In this document: in pieces, positions 17,049 through 27,529 of the stretch
Numbering within the stretch: the stretch's first letter is position 1
Layout of the letters: every line of letters begins with the position of its first letter
Origin: Alphaproteobacteria bacterium
GTDB lineage: Bacteria > Pseudomonadota > Alphaproteobacteria > Rhodobacterales > Rhodobacteraceae
Assembly (NCBI GenBank): GCA_030425925.1
Contig: JAUHZO010000019.1
Location: forward strand, 27,871-91,870
Reading direction: 5' to 3'
Length of the DNA stretch: 64,000 nucleotides
The notes under the pieces: generated by a model
Told to the model about the DNA's origin: nothing
Databases searched by the model: none
The model's input: only the letters and a program-made list of their open reading frames with translations
Made by a program: the position numbers and the translations under genes

Positions 17049-18260
17049 TCAGCCGCGCATCAGGTCCGGCAGGGTGCCGGTCAGGCCCGCCGCCTCGCGC
17101 AGGGCGCTGCGGCGCAGCGCGGGCACGGCGTTCACCAGCGCCATGCCCAGATCGCGGCCGGCGCGCAGAACCGCGTTGTCGTTGGAGAACAGCCGGTTGA
17201 ACAGGTCCGTGGCGGCGGCCAGCGTGGCGGTGTCGAACCGCCGCCATTGCTGGTAGCGGGCGAGCACAGTCGGGGCGGCGATGTCCTCGCCGCGGCGGCT
17301 GGCATGCGACAGGACATGGGCCAGCGCCGCGATGTCGCGCAGCCCGGCGTTCAGGCCTTGCCCGGCGATGGGGTGCAGCCCGTGGGCGGCATCCCCAACC
17401 AGCGCCACGCGGTCGGCCACGAAGGCATTCGCCAGCGACAGGCCCAGCGGGTAGGTAAAGCGGTCGCCCTCCAGCGCGATCCGGCCGAGGAAATCGCCGA
17501 AACGGGGGCGCAGCACGGTCAGGTAGTCGTCCGGCGGCAGGGCGGCAAAGGCCCGCGCGCGGTCGGCGCGTTCGCTCCACACGATGGAGGAGCGGTTGCC
17601 TTGCAGCGGCAGGATGGCCAGCGGGCCGGGCGGCAGGAAAAGCTGGTGCGCGGTGCCGTGATGCGGGTGTTCATGCGCGATGGCGCAGACCAGCGCGGTC
17701 TGGCCGTAGCCCCAGCCGGTGCGGCGGATACCGGCACGCTGCGCGGTGCCGCTGGCGCGGCCATCGGCCCCGACGATCAGACGCCCGGTCAGCACGTCGC
17801 CATTGGCCAGGGTGACCTGCGCGCCGTCGGGCCGTGTGTCCTGTGCCACGACGCGTGTGGCAGGAAGATGGGTGATGCCGGGTGTCGCGGCCAGGGCGTC
17901 GAGCAGGGCGCGGCGCAGGACGCGGTCTTCGAGCATGTGGCCCATCGGGCCTTCCTCGATCTCGGCGCTCTGGAAATCGAGCCCGAGGAACACGCCGGCA
18001 TCGCCCACGCGCCCGTCGGTGACCTGGATGCGGTGCATGGGCTGCGCCCTGGGGCCGAGTTCCGCCCACAGGCCCAGCGCCGCCAGCATCCGCACCGAGG
18101 CCAGCGCCAGCGCATAGGACCGCCCGTCAAAGCCCGGATCGGTCCGGGTGTCCAGCGGCAGGGCGTCCACGACGGTGCTGCTCAGCCCGGCGCGCGCCGC
18201 GGCCAGCGCCACAAGCGGCCCGTTCAGCCCGCCGCCCACAATGATCAGATCGCTGTTCAT
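17049..18260 (-). CDS. FAD-dependent monooxygenase, UbiH/UbiF/COQ6 family
   Basis: 403-residue flavoprotein hydroxylase, most likely acting on a ubiquinone-biosynthesis ring intermediate. It has the FAD dinucleotide-binding GGGLNGP near the N-terminus, the DG-type motif in VGADGRASGTAQ, and the second FAD-binding motif GDAAHGLHPIAGQGLN typical of UbiH-family enzymes. The Met at 18260 starts MNSDLIIVGGG and is preferred over the in-frame Met at 18347, which runs into the divergent amidase region. Which ring position it hydroxylates cannot be told from sequence; alphaproteobacteria often use one enzyme for more than one step. Confidence 0.86.
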   Translation of the reverse strand: MNSDLIIVGGGLNGPLVALAAARAGLSSTVVDALPLDTRTDPGFDGRSYALALASVRMLAALGLWAELGPRAQPMHRIQVTDGRVGDAGVFLGLDFQSAEIEEGPMGHMLEDRVLRRALLDALAATPGITHLPATRVVAQDTRPDGAQVTLANGDVLTGRLIVGADGRASGTAQRAGIRRTGWGYGQTALVCAIAHEHPHHGTAHQLFLPPGPLAILPLQGNRSSIVWSERADRARAFAALPPDDYLTVLRPRFGDFLGRIALEGDRFTYPLGLSLANAFVADRVALVGDAAHGLHPIAGQGLNAGLRDIAALAHVLSHASRRGEDIAAPTVLARYQQWRRFDTATLAAATDLFNRLFSNDNAVLRAGRDLGMALVNAVPALRRSALREAAGLTGTLPDLMRG

Positions 18261-18339
18261 GCCCGGCAATATGGAAGCGCGTGGCGGATTGTCCATGCGC
18301 CGCTCTGCCGCTACCGTCGGCGCGCAGAGGGAGACCAAG

Positions 18340-19671
18340 ATGGACAACTGGACCGAGATGAGCGCCGCGGCGCTGGGGCAGGGGATCGCAGCGGGACAGA
18401 TCGACGCGGTTGCGCTGACGCAGGCGTTTCTGGACAGGATCGCGGCGCATCCGGAACGCGACCGGATCTATGCCCGCGTGACGCCCGAGAGGGCCCTGGC
18501 CGAGGCGCGGGCGGCGCAGGCGCGGGCCGCTTCGGGGCGGCGGCTTTCGCCGCTGGACGGGGTTCCGGTCAGCTGGAAGGACCTGTTCGACAGCGCGGGC
18601 GTGGCCACGGAGGCGGGCTCGGCGCTGCTGAAGGACCGGGTGCCGGAACAGGATGCCGAGGTGTTGCGCGTGGCGACCGCCATGGGGCTGGTCTGCCTGG
18701 GCAAGACCCACATGTCGGAACTGGCGTTCTCGGGTGTGGGGCTGAACCCGGTCACCGCCACATCGCCCTGCATCAACGATCCCGAGGCGGTGCCGGGCGG
18801 GTCTTCCTCGGGGGCGGCGGCCTCGGTGGCGTTCGGTCTGGCGGCGGCGGCGGTGGGCTCGGACACCGGCGGATCGGTGCGGGTGCCGGCGGTGTGGAAC
18901 GATCTGGTGGGGCTCAAGACGACCTCGGGCCGGGTCAGTCTCGAGGGGGTTGTGCCGCTGGCCCCGAACTTCGACACCGTGGGGCCGCTGTGCCGCAATG
19001 TCGAGGATGTGGCGCTGATGCTGGCGGCGCTGGAGGGGCGGGCGGCCCCGGACCTGACCGGGGCGGACAGCCTGAGGGGCCTGCGCCTTGCGGCGTTGCA
19101 GACCGTGGTGCTGGACGATCTGCGCGAGGCACCGCGCGCGGCCTACGCCTCGGCCCTGCAGCGGTTTCGCGCGGCGGGGGCCGAGATCGTGGAACTGGAC
19201 GCGCCGGAAGTGGCCGATTGCATGGCGGATACCGCAACGCTCTACCCTGCCGAGGCCTGGGGCACCTGGGGCCGCGTGATCGAGGCGCAGCCGGACCTGA
19301 TGTTCGCGCCGATCCGGGAGCGGTTCGAGGGCGGCAAATCGGTTCTGGCGGGCGACTACGTGGCCGCCTGGCAGAAGCTGGAGCGGGCGCGCAAGGTCTG
19401 GGCGGCGCGGGTTGCGCCCTTTGATGCGGTGCTGTGCCCCACGGCACCGAACCTGCCGCCCAAGACGGACCGCATGATGGAGCAGGGGGCGTACTACGTC
19501 ACCGAGAACCTGCTGACCCTGCGCAACACCCGCGTGGGCAACCTGATGGGGGTCTGTGCGGTGACCCTGCCGGCGGGTGTGCCAAGCTGCGGCGTGACGC
19601 TCATGGGGCAGGCCTGGCAGGAGGACCGGTTGTTGCGCGTGGCAAAGGCGGCGGAGGCGGCGCTGGCCTGA
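18340..19671 (+). CDS. Amidase (amidase signature family)
   Basis: 443-residue amidase signature enzyme that hydrolyses a C-N amide bond. The Ser-cisSer-Lys triad is visible: Lys80 in VSWKDLF, the cis-Ser in GGSSSG (155-156) and nucleophile Ser179 in SDTGGSVR. The length is typical for single-domain members outside the GatA subunit proper. The ATG at 18340 follows an AGGGAG site. It is divergent from the UbiH-like gene and has no operon partner. The substrate is unknown, and no glutamyl-tRNA amidotransferase partners are nearby. Confidence 0.88.
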   Translation: MDNWTEMSAAALGQGIAAGQIDAVALTQAFLDRIAAHPERDRIYARVTPERALAEARAAQARAASGRRLSPLDGVPVSWKDLFDSAGVATEAGSALLKDRVPEQDAEVLRVATAMGLVCLGKTHMSELAFSGVGLNPVTATSPCINDPEAVPGGSSSGAAASVAFGLAAAAVGSDTGGSVRVPAVWNDLVGLKTTSGRVSLEGVVPLAPNFDTVGPLCRNVEDVALMLAALEGRAAPDLTGADSLRGLRLAALQTVVLDDLREAPRAAYASALQRFRAAGAEIVELDAPEVADCMADTATLYPAEAWGTWGRVIEAQPDLMFAPIRERFEGGKSVLAGDYVAAWQKLERARKVWAARVAPFDAVLCPTAPNLPPKTDRMMEQGAYYVTENLLTLRNTRVGNLMGVCAVTLPAGVPSCGVTLMGQAWQEDRLLRVAKAAEAALA

Positions 19672-19869
19672 GGACCGCCCCTCACCCTGGCCCTCTCCCC
19701 TTGGGGGACTGCCGGTGTGCGGGGGAAGGCAAGTGCGCCGCGGCCACCTGCGGCTTTCGCGCCACATCCCCCGGTCATGACACGCTGATTCTGGACAGAA
19801 GGCCGCAGAATTCCGTATCCTTGCGCCAAACGGGGCACAAACGATCCCGAAGTCCGAGGCAGTCCGAGC
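19672..19869. other. Intergenic stretch with a dispersed-repeat remnant
   Basis: The first 50 bases after the amidase stop are C-rich (CCCTCACCCTGGCCCTCTCC) and read in one frame as the PQGERARVRG-like string often produced by dispersed intergenic repeats of proteobacteria. No gene, tRNA or clear promoter was seen in the rest. Confidence 0.4.
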
Positions 19870-21045
19870 ATGTTTCCCGAACGGTTTTCGAACCTTCCGG
19901 CCTATGCATTCCCGCGTTTGCGGGCTCTACTCGACGTGCATGTGCCCGGCGGGCCGGTGGTCCACATGTCCATCGGCGAGCCCAAACATGCCTTTCCCGA
20001 CTGGATCGGCGCGGTGCTTGGCGAAACGCTGGCGGATTTCGGGCGTTACCCGCCCAACGAAGGCACACCGGAATTGCGCGGCGCGATCTGCGACTGGCTG
20101 GCACGGCGCTATGGCGTGACGCTGGATCCGGAAACCCAGGTGATGGCGCTGAACGGCACGCGCGAGGGGCTCTACAACGCCGGCATGGCGCTGTGTCCGG
20201 AACAGAAGAACGGACAGCCGACGGTGCTGATGCCGAACCCGTTCTACCAGGTCTACATGATCTCGGCCAAATCGGTGGCGGCAGAGCCGGTCTTTGTGAA
20301 CGCCACCGAGGCCACCGGCCACCTGCCGGATTTCGCCGCCCTGCCCGAGGACGTGCTGCGCCGCGCCGCGCTGTGCTATATCTGTTCGCCCGCGAATCCG
20401 CAGGGGGCCGTGGCCGATGCGACCTATTGGGAGACGCTGATCGCGCTTGCGGAGCGTTTTGATTTCCAGATCCTCGCGGATGAATGCTATTCCGAGATCT
20501 ACCGCGACACCCCGCCTCCGGGGGCCTTGCAGGTGGCCCGCGCCATGGGCGCGCATCCCGAACGGGTGGTGGTGTTCCATTCCCTGTCGAAACGCTCGAA
20601 CCTGCCCGGGCTGCGCTCGGGCTTTGTGGCGGGCGGTCCGGACAGCATCGCGCGGATCAGGCAGTTGCGCGCCTATGCCGGCGCGCCTCTGCCCTTGCCG
20701 GTGCAGCATGTCTCGGCCCGGGTCTGGGCGGACGAGGCGCATGTGGTGGAGAACCGCAGGCTTTACGGCGAGAAATACGCGCTGGCCGACCGCATCCTTG
20801 GCAACGTGTCGGGCTATGTCCCGCCGCAGGCCGGGTTCTTTCTGTGGCTGCCGGTCGAGGATGGCGAACAGGCTGCGCTGAAGCTGTGGCAAGAGACCGG
20901 CGTGCGCGTGTTGCCCGGCGCCTACCTGGCGCAGGAGACGCAAGCGGGCAATCCGGGCAAGGGATACATTCGGGTGGCGATGGTCGCCCCAAGGGACGAG
21001 ACCGAGGCAGGCCTGAGCCTGATCCGGGATTGTCTGTATGGCTAA
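19870..21045 (+). CDS. PLP aminotransferase class I/II, succinyldiaminopimelate transaminase-like (DapC)
   Basis: 391-residue fold-type I aminotransferase. The PLP Schiff-base lysine is Lys241 in [15 protein letters not shown], the preceding aspartate lies in ILADECYSE, and the phosphate-binding segment is [10 protein letters not shown]. The [13 protein letters not shown] signature is the one seen in N-succinyldiaminopimelate aminotransferases (DapC), an enzyme of lysine and peptidoglycan precursor synthesis. The 3' end overlaps a possible first ATG of ftsK (21038), so the two are probably cotranscribed. Confidence 0.87.
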   Translation: MFPERFSNLPAYAFPRLRALLDVHVPGGPVVHMSIGEPKHAFPDWIGAVLGETLADFGRYPPNEGTPELRGAICDWLARRYGVTLDPETQVMALNGTREGLYNAGMALCPEQKNGQPTVLMPNPFYQVYMISAKSVAAEPVFVNATEATGHLPDFAALPEDVLRRAALCYICSPANPQGAVADATYWETLIALAERFDFQILADECYSEIYRDTPPPGALQVARAMGAHPERVVVFHSLSKRSNLPGLRSGFVAGGPDSIARIRQLRAYAGAPLPLPVQHVSARVWADEAHVVENRRLYGEKYALADRILGNVSGYVPPQAGFFLWLPVEDGEQAALKLWQETGVRVLPGAYLAQETQAGNPGKGYIRVAMVAPRDETEAGLSLIRDCLYG

Positions 21046-21067
21046 GACAAACACGACGAGGCGAGGC

Positions 21068-24000
21068 ATGGCATCTTTTCAGGCACGGGGCCGCGATCCC
21101 CTGTTCGACGCAACCACCGCTGTGACGCTGGAAAAGCGCAGCTGGGAACTTGTCGGGCTGGTGCTGATCGTTGTCGGGCTGATGGCGGCGGCGATGATCG
21201 CCTCCTATTCGCCGGACGATCCGTCGTTTCTGTCGGCCACCGATGCGCCGGTGCAGAACTGGATGGGCCGGCTGGGGGCCTCGGTGGCCGCGCCGCTGTT
21301 CATGATCGTGGGCTGGGGATCCTGGGCGCTGGCGCTGGTCTTTGTGGTGTGGGGCGCGCGGCTTGTCACGCATCGCGGCGACGGCCTGTTCGGACGCGCG
21401 GTCTTTGCCCCGATCTGGATCGCGTTGGCCTCGGTCTATGCCTCGGGCCTGCCCGAAACCGCGGGGTGGAGCCACAATTTCGGCCTGGGCGGGCTGTTCG
21501 GCGACATGATGATGGGCTCGTTTCTGAACGCGTTGCCGTTTTCGCCCGCCACCGGGCTCAAGCTGATGCAGCTGGTGCTGGGCCTTGTCATCCTGGGGTT
21601 CGGGGCCTTCGTGCTGGGCTTTACCCTGCCGGAACTGCGCGGGATCGCGCGGTTCCTGCTGGTGGGTGTCGTGACGGTCTATGCCGCGCTGCTGGCGCTG
21701 GCTGGGCGGGGCGCGTCCGGCGGGGTGGTGCTGGCGCGCCGGATGCAGGCGGCGCAGGCCGAGCGTCGCGCGCGCCGCGCCCGCGCGGCGGCCGAAGCCG
21801 CCGAAGCGGCGGACTGGCAGGCGTCGCAAGCGCAGATGCAGGAGGCCGTGGCCGCGCTTCCCGACGAGGACATGACCGTTCCTGCGGAAAAGACCGGGTT
21901 TCTTGCCCGGATGCCGGCGCTGATCAAACGCCCGGCCGTGATGCCCGAGCCGGAACTGGTGGAGTCGGCCACCGTGGCGCATGATGTCGAACAGCCGGGC
22001 CCGGACCGCATCCGCGCGCGTATCGCCGACGCGGTCAAGACCCGCGCGCGCCACGGGGCTGTTCCGGTGGCCACGCCGCCGGACCCCAGCAAGCCCTTGA
22101 CCAAGGGCCGCGGGCACGGGCCCGCGCCGCTGATCTTCAAGCCCGCGCCGCGCCCCGGCGCGCTGCCGCCCGAACCGCCGCTGACCGCAGCGCAGCCGCG
22201 CGCGGCCGAGCCGCCGCTTTCGGCCGTCCCGCCCGTGGTGCCGCTGTCCGGTCTGCCCCCGGCGCCGCAGCCCGCCGCCGAAGCGCCGGTGCCCTTCCCG
22301 GAACAGGGGGGCGACGACGGATATGGCGATCTGCGGGATTTCGACGATTACGGCGATGAACCGGACGACCTGACCGACGACGAGGCCGAGCTGCTTGACG
22401 ACGCACCGGCGGCCCCCGCACCGGCAGCACGGGTGGCGCCGATCCCGCAGCCCGAGCCGCGCAAGGTGGTGCAGCAGCCGGTGCGCAAGCCGGTGCAGCC
22501 GTCGCGCCGCGCGTTGGAAGAAGCCCAGCCGCAGCTGCGCTTTGACGCGGGCGAGGCGGCGGAATACGAACTGCCGCCGCTGGGCCTGCTGATGAGCCCC
22601 GACCGGATCGAGCGCCATCACCTCAGCGACGAGGCGCTGGAGGAAAACGCGCGGATGCTGGAATCGGTGCTGGACGATTACGGCGTCAAGGGCGAGATCG
22701 TCAGCGTCCGTCCCGGCCCGGTTGTCACCATGTACGAACTGGAGCCCGCCCCGGGGCTCAAGGCCAGCCGCGTGATCGGTCTGGCCGACGACATTGCCCG
22801 GTCGATGTCGGCGCTGTCGGCGCGGGTGTCGACGGTGCCGGGGCGCAGCGTGATCGGCATCGAACTGCCCAATGACAAGCGCGAGATGGTCTGCTTTCGC
22901 GAAATCCTGGCCGGCCGCGATTATGGCGACGGCAAGCACGCGCTGCCGCTGGCTCTGGGCAAGGATATCGGCGGCGATCCGGTGGTGGCGAACCTTGCCA
23001 AGATGCCGCACCTGCTGATTGCGGGGACCACCGGGTCGGGCAAGTCGGTGGCGATCAACACCATGATCCTGTCGCTGCTCTACAAGCTGACACCCGAAGA
23101 CTGCCGCCTGATCATGATCGACCCCAAGATGCTGGAACTCAGCGTCTATGACGGCATCCCGCACCTGCTGTCCCCCGTCGTGACCGACCCGAAAAAGGCC
23201 GTGGTGGCGCTGAAATGGGTCGTGGGCGAGATGGAAGACCGCTATCGCAAGATGTCCAAGATGGGCGTGCGCAATATCGACGGCTATAACAGCCGCGTCG
23301 CCGACGCGCTCAAGAAGAACGAGATGTTCGAGCGCACGGTCCAGACCGGCTTTGACGAGGACACCGGCGAGCCGATCTTCGAGACCGAGGAAATCCAGCC
23401 GGTCAAGATGCCCTATATCGTGGTGATCGTGGACGAGATGGCCGACCTGATGATGGTCGCCGGCAAGGAGATCGAGGCCTGCATCCAGCGCCTGGCCCAG
23501 ATGGCGCGCGCAAGCGGCATCCACCTGATCATGGCCACGCAGCGCCCGTCGGTGGACGTGATCACCGGCACGATCAAGGCGAACTTCCCCACGCGGATTT
23601 CCTTCCAGGTGACGTCGAAGATCGACAGCCGCACCATCCTGGGCGAGATGGGGGCCGAACAGCTTCTGGGCATGGGGGACATGCTGTACATGGCCGGTGG
23701 TGCCAAGATCACGCGCTGCCACGGGCCGTTCGTGTCCGACGAGGAGGTCGAGGAAATCGTCAACCACCTCAAGGCGTTTGGTCCGCCGGATTACGTGTCG
23801 GGCGTCGTGCAGGGCCCCGATGACGAAAAGGCCGACACCATCGACGCCGTTCTGGGCCTGAACACCGGCGGCAATACCGGCGGCGAGGATGCGCTCTACG
23901 ATCAGGCGGTGGCCATCGTGATCAAGGACCGCAAATGCTCCACCTCCTACATCCAGCGCAAGCTTGGCATCGGCTACAACAAGGCCGCGCGTCTGGTGGA

Positions 24001-24079
24001 GCAGATGGAGGACGAGGGCGTCGTCTCGCCCGCCAACCATGTGGGCAAACGCGAGATCCTGGTGCCGGAACAGCAGTAA
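21068..24079 (+). CDS. ftsK: DNA translocase FtsK
   Basis: Septal DNA pump that moves chromosome termini and activates XerCD. The N-terminal domain has about four membrane helices (residues 20-200), then a Pro/Ala-rich acidic linker (about 220-510). The RecA-like motor carries Walker [11 protein letters not shown] near residue 650 and Walker [13 protein letters not shown]. The winged-helix gamma domain ([20 protein letters not shown]) occupies the last 65 residues. An upstream ATG at 21038 is possible and would add ten residues; the family's usual MxxxxRGRDPL opening favours 21068. It lies downstream of the aminotransferase and upstream, across an RTX gene, of lolA. Confidence 0.94.
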   Translation: MASFQARGRDPLFDATTAVTLEKRSWELVGLVLIVVGLMAAAMIASYSPDDPSFLSATDAPVQNWMGRLGASVAAPLFMIVGWGSWALALVFVVWGARLVTHRGDGLFGRAVFAPIWIALASVYASGLPETAGWSHNFGLGGLFGDMMMGSFLNALPFSPATGLKLMQLVLGLVILGFGAFVLGFTLPELRGIARFLLVGVVTVYAALLALAGRGASGGVVLARRMQAAQAERRARRARAAAEAAEAADWQASQAQMQEAVAALPDEDMTVPAEKTGFLARMPALIKRPAVMPEPELVESATVAHDVEQPGPDRIRARIADAVKTRARHGAVPVATPPDPSKPLTKGRGHGPAPLIFKPAPRPGALPPEPPLTAAQPRAAEPPLSAVPPVVPLSGLPPAPQPAAEAPVPFPEQGGDDGYGDLRDFDDYGDEPDDLTDDEAELLDDAPAAPAPAARVAPIPQPEPRKVVQQPVRKPVQPSRRALEEAQPQLRFDAGEAAEYELPPLGLLMSPDRIERHHLSDEALEENARMLESVLDDYGVKGEIVSVRPGPVVTMYELEPAPGLKASRVIGLADDIARSMSALSARVSTVPGRSVIGIELPNDKREMVCFREILAGRDYGDGKHALPLALGKDIGGDPVVANLAKMPHLLIAGTTGSGKSVAINTMILSLLYKLTPEDCRLIMIDPKMLELSVYDGIPHLLSPVVTDPKKAVVALKWVVGEMEDRYRKMSKMGVRNIDGYNSRVADALKKNEMFERTVQTGFDEDTGEPIFETEEIQPVKMPYIVVIVDEMADLMMVAGKEIEACIQRLAQMARASGIHLIMATQRPSVDVITGTIKANFPTRISFQVTSKIDSRTILGEMGAEQLLGMGDMLYMAGGAKITRCHGPFVSDEEVEEIVNHLKAFGPPDYVSGVVQGPDDEKADTIDAVLGLNTGGNTGGEDALYDQAVAIVIKDRKCSTSYIQRKLGIGYNKAARLVEQMEDEGVVSPANHVGKREILVPEQQ

Positions 24080-24093
24080 GGCCCGCGCGGCGG

Positions 24094-25683
24094 TCAGAGG
24101 AAGAAATCGGTCTCGGTCAGCGGGCCGTGTGACAGCAGCAGGATCGACATCTCGGCGGCGGCGTCGCTGTCGGTGTTGAACTCCAGCAGCAGGTTCGCGC
24201 CGGTCTGGGTCTGGCGGATTTCGCCTTCGGCAAAATCGCCGTTCTGATCCAGCACAAAGGCCTGGTTGCCCGCAACCGAGGCCTGCGCGTCGATGCGGCC
24301 CACGTCGATCACGTCTCCGGTGCCGAAATCGGTGATCCGGTCGCGCTCCAGGTTGCCGGGGCCGCTCTGGCTGGTGTTGCCATACAGGAAGGTGTCGGCG
24401 CCCGATCCGCCGGTCAGCGTGTCGCGGCTGCCGCCGCCAAAGATCAGGTCGTCATTCTCGGCCCCGTTCAGCACATCGCGCCCGATCCCGCCCGACAGGG
24501 TGTCGTTGCCGAAACCGCCATAGATGTCGTCATTTCCAGCCGCGCCGCTCAACTGGTCGTTGCCGTCAAAGACGGTGAGCGGATCGGCGCTGCCGGCAAT
24601 GGTGTCGTGGCCGCGTCCGCCGGTGATCTCGTTGTCGCCGCGTCCGGCCACGCCGGCATTGCCATAAAGCTCGGCCGAGCCGCCGCCGACATAATCCAGC
24701 CGGGTGAGATTGGCGGGCATGGTGAAGACCGACAGCGACACGAGCCCGGTGTCGATTCCGCCGCCATGGGCGTAGCTGTCGCCGGGATCGGCGAACACCA
24801 CGGTATCGTCCCCGGTGCCGGTCTGGTAAAGGTCATCACCCGCGCCGCCGTCGAGGAAATCGTTGCCCGCCCCGCCCGAAAGCGTGTCGTTCCCGGCGCG
24901 CCCTTCCAGCGTGTCGTCGCCCGAATTGCCGATCAGGTTGTCGTCGCCGCGCCCGGCAGTGATGTCATTGCCCGCATCCGACATCAGTTCCACGGTCAGG
25001 TTCATGGCGTTGCCCACGCGCGGGCTGAAATCCACCGTGCCGCCATCGGCCACACGCAGCCATGTGACGTCCGAGACGGGCCAGGTGTCGACGATGTGGT
25101 CGAAGGCGGAGTATTGCGCGCTGGTGGCAAGCACATGGTAAAGCCCGGGAATGCCGCGGTCGATCACCAGCCGTTCCACCCCGGTGATCTCGAACGGCAC
25201 CAGATAGGTGGTCACCCCGGCCAGCACGCGGTCATTGCCGTCGCCGCCGTCCACCCGCCCGCCGGACGCGTTGCCGATGACAAAGCTGTCGATGCCGCCG
25301 CCGCCAATGGCGGTGTCGTAGCCGAAGTTCAGCGCCAGGATGTCATTGCCGCCGCCGCCGCGCAGCAGGTCGTCATCCTGTCCGCCGTCCAGCGAGTCGT
25401 CCCCGCCGCGCCCGTCCAGCGTGTCGTTGCCCGCCCCGCCAAGCAGCACGTCGCGGCCGCTGCCGCCATCGAGCCCGTCAAGCCCGGCATCGCCCTGCAA
25501 CGTGTCATTGCCGCTGCCGCCATAGCCCAGATCGTCGCCGTCCCCCAGGCCGATGGCATCGTTGCCGGCGCCGCCCTCCACGGTATCGTTGCCGCCAAAC
25601 GCGGTGATGATGTCGTCAAGGCTGTTGTCGTCGCCAAACCCGGGAAAGGCGTCCGGGCCCGCGGTCAGGTTGAATACCGCCAT
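24094..25683 (-). CDS. RTX calcium-binding protein with serralysin-type C-terminal region
   Basis: 529 residues. RTX nonapeptides begin almost at the N-terminus (about residues 30-115, with GGAGNDTLDGRGGDDSLDGG), then come a spacer domain, a second cluster (about 235-285), another spacer and a final cluster (about 345-430). The C-terminal part (SGADTFLYGN, RDRITDFGTGDVIDV) resembles the M10 serralysin C-terminal beta-roll cap. No HExxH protease motif was seen. The Met at 25683 is chosen because upstream in-frame residues look untranslated. It is wedged convergently between ftsK and lolA. Type I secretion is expected, but no exporter is nearby. Confidence 0.84.
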   Translation of the reverse strand: MAVFNLTAGPDAFPGFGDDNSLDDIITAFGGNDTVEGGAGNDAIGLGDGDDLGYGGSGNDTLQGDAGLDGLDGGSGRDVLLGGAGNDTLDGRGGDDSLDGGQDDDLLRGGGGNDILALNFGYDTAIGGGGIDSFVIGNASGGRVDGGDGNDRVLAGVTTYLVPFEITGVERLVIDRGIPGLYHVLATSAQYSAFDHIVDTWPVSDVTWLRVADGGTVDFSPRVGNAMNLTVELMSDAGNDITAGRGDDNLIGNSGDDTLEGRAGNDTLSGGAGNDFLDGGAGDDLYQTGTGDDTVVFADPGDSYAHGGGIDTGLVSLSVFTMPANLTRLDYVGGGSAELYGNAGVAGRGDNEITGGRGHDTIAGSADPLTVFDGNDQLSGAAGNDDIYGGFGNDTLSGGIGRDVLNGAENDDLIFGGGSRDTLTGGSGADTFLYGNTSQSGPGNLERDRITDFGTGDVIDVGRIDAQASVAGNQAFVLDQNGDFAEGEIRQTQTGANLLLEFNTDSDAAAEMSILLLSHGPLTETDFFL

Positions 25684-26338
25684 ATCTGCGTCCCCCACGC
25701 AGCGGGCCGGAGGGGGCGAGCCGCGGCCCCTGTCGGCCAAGAATGCCCAAAGGATGCGCCTTGATGCGATTCCCGTCAACGACTCGATTCGGTCAACTGT
25801 CGCGCGCCTGTTGCCGATACCGTCCGCCAGGGCTCAGGACAGGAGTCGCGGCATGACCGAAAACGAAGCGGGGCCGCCTTATGCGCTGCGGTTGCCGCCG
25901 GCCGTCACTATAGGCGTCTCCGAGCCCGACGCGTCACCAGGAACGGATCCATGCCCGGTGCGACCTATCATGCCGACGCGTCTTTCAACCAGGAGGCCGC
26001 AATCGCCTTTCTTACGGACAAAACCGTCCGACGCATCCGAGGCAAGATCACGTCCGAACCCAGTGCGTTCGATTCCGGTGCGGGGGCGGGGGACATGACC
26101 CGTGTCTTCAATGAAGATGCGGGTCTGATCCATGGTCCGGGCGCGGCGTGATCTGTATCAACCGGATCGTTCCGCAAGACGTGTCCCGCCAGCGGCACCT
26201 GGCTGACTGGCGGCGCATCGCGACCATTCCCCTTGAACGCGGCGGCCGGGCTGGCGATATCCCGAACCAGCCCGCCGCTATCGCATAACCGCAGGGGATT
26301 TGCGAAAGTGCAGGCGGACCCGAGCAGAAAGGACCGTC
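25684..26338. other. 655-bp region without a convincing gene
   Basis: Several short open frames on both strands have no recognisable product and no good ribosome site. Visible structure: a hairpin at 26097-26125 (13-bp stem counting two G-U pairs as RNA, 3-nt loop), two copies of the 8-bp palindrome GACGCGTC (25928-25935 and 25975-25982), and a small CGGAC/GTCCG stem near 26010. A small RNA or a decayed gene would both be compatible. Confidence 0.45.
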
Positions 26339-26929
26339 ATGATCCGCACCACCCTGGCCGCCCTGGCCCTGTGCGTCGCAGCGCTTCCCGCCGCGGCGGA
26401 AAAGCTGTCGCTGACGCAGCTGTCGCGCTACCTGAACACGATCCAGTCGGCGACCGGCAGCTTTACCCAGATCAATGCCGATGGCACGATCTCTACCGGC
26501 ACGATCTCGATCAAGCGCCCTGGCAAGGTGCGGTTCGACTACAACCCGCCGGAACGGGCGCTGGTGCTGGCCGAGGCCGGCGCGGTCTATATCCTCGACC
26601 GCAAGCTGCGGTCCGAACCGGATACCTACCCGCTGAACCAGACGCCGCTGTCGATCATCCTGGCGCGCAATGTGGACCTGTCGCAGGCGGGGATGGTGCG
26701 GGCGCATGGCTATGACGGCACAGCGACCATCGTCACCGCGCAGGATCCCAAGCGGCCGGAATACGGCACGATCCAGCTGAAATTCACCGGCCCGCCGGCC
26801 GAGTTGCGGCAATGGATCATCACCGATGGCGACGGCAATGCCACCACGGTGGTGCTGGGCGGGCTTGACGACAAACCCCTGCCCAACAGCCTGTTTTCCA
26901 TCGACGACGAACTGGCCCGGCTGCGCTGA
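26339..26929 (+). CDS. lolA: Outer-membrane lipoprotein carrier protein LolA-like
   Basis: 196-residue periplasmic chaperone that ferries lipoproteins from the inner membrane to the outer-membrane acceptor. A signal peptide covers residues 1-20 (cleavage after AAA). The mature protein opens LSLTQLSRYLNTIQSATGSFTQ, the standard LolA start, and contains the RPGKVRFDYNPPE strand typical of the half-barrel. Position near ftsK is common in bacteria. The ATG at 26339 is preceded by AAAGGA. Confidence 0.9.
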   Translation: MIRTTLAALALCVAALPAAAEKLSLTQLSRYLNTIQSATGSFTQINADGTISTGTISIKRPGKVRFDYNPPERALVLAEAGAVYILDRKLRSEPDTYPLNQTPLSIILARNVDLSQAGMVRAHGYDGTATIVTAQDPKRPEYGTIQLKFTGPPAELRQWIITDGDGNATTVVLGGLDDKPLPNSLFSIDDELARLR

Positions 26930-26935
26930 GCCGGC

Positions 26936-27529
26936 TCAGCGCCGCGCCGCGCGGCAGGACGCCAGCTGCGCCTCGTAGACGCGGGCGCGCTGGCCGACCT
27001 CGTTGGCGACGCGCAGCAGCCAGGACTTGGCGTTGTAGCTGCCGCGGCGATAGCCGGTGCGGCCTTCGTGATAGGCAAGGTAATGCCGCCGCGCGTCGGT
27101 CAGCGGGATGCCCAGCTGATCGCGTGACTTGGCCATGTACCAGCCCATGAAGTCGGTGGCATCGCGGATGTCGTCGCGCCGCGCGCCGCGGCGGTTCTGT
27201 TCGCGCAGGTATTCCTCCCAGGTGCCGTCCAGCGCCTGGCTGTAGCCATAGGCCGAGCTTTGCCGTCCCATGGGAATCACCCCAAGCGTATAGCGCAGCG
27301 GTGTGCGCGCATCCGAGATGAACTTGCTTTCCTGGTAGATTGTGGCCATCTGCACATGCACCGGCACGCCCCATTTGCGTTCCGCCGCGCGAAAAGCGCG
27401 GATATAGGTGGGGCGCTGCTGCAGGATGCTGCAGGCGTTGTCGAGATTGCGCGGTGCCTTGCCGCTGCCGCCACCCCCGCAGGAGGCCGCCAGCAACACG
27501 ATCACCAGTGCGCGAAGCCATCTGCTCAT
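26936..27529 (-). CDS. Lytic transglycosylase-like SLT-domain lipoprotein
   Basis: 197-residue predicted lipoprotein: signal peptide with lipobox LAAS-Cys17. The SLT-like domain has the candidate catalytic Glu67 in ATIYQESKF, followed by YGYSQALDGTWEEYL (a GxxQ-type motif) and later a YHEGRTGYRRG segment. It should cleave peptidoglycan glycan strands from the periplasm. It ends 6 bp from the convergent lolA gene and is divergent from hspQ across a 225-bp region. Confidence 0.87.
   Translation of the reverse strand: MSRWLRALVIVLLAASCGGGGSGKAPRNLDNACSILQQRPTYIRAFRAAERKWGVPVHVQMATIYQESKFISDARTPLRYTLGVIPMGRQSSAYGYSQALDGTWEEYLREQNRRGARRDDIRDATDFMGWYMAKSRDQLGIPLTDARRHYLAYHEGRTGYRRGSYNAKSWLLRVANEVGQRARVYEAQLASCRAARR

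Noticed and set aside
20657..24040. A 1127-codon open frame on the minus strand opposite ftsK
   Set aside because: It mirrors the codon structure of ftsK, is His/Arg/Gly-rich with no domain, and ftsK is certain. High-GC DNA gives such shadows on nearly every gene here.
26069..26078. GTTCGATTCC, a tRNA T-loop-like string
   Set aside because: The flanking bases do not pair into a T stem and no acceptor, D or anticodon arms can be drawn around it.
25553..26098. Plus-strand frame of 181 codons across the RTX promoter region
   Set aside because: It overlaps the start of the RTX gene, has no ribosome site and shows no family resemblance.
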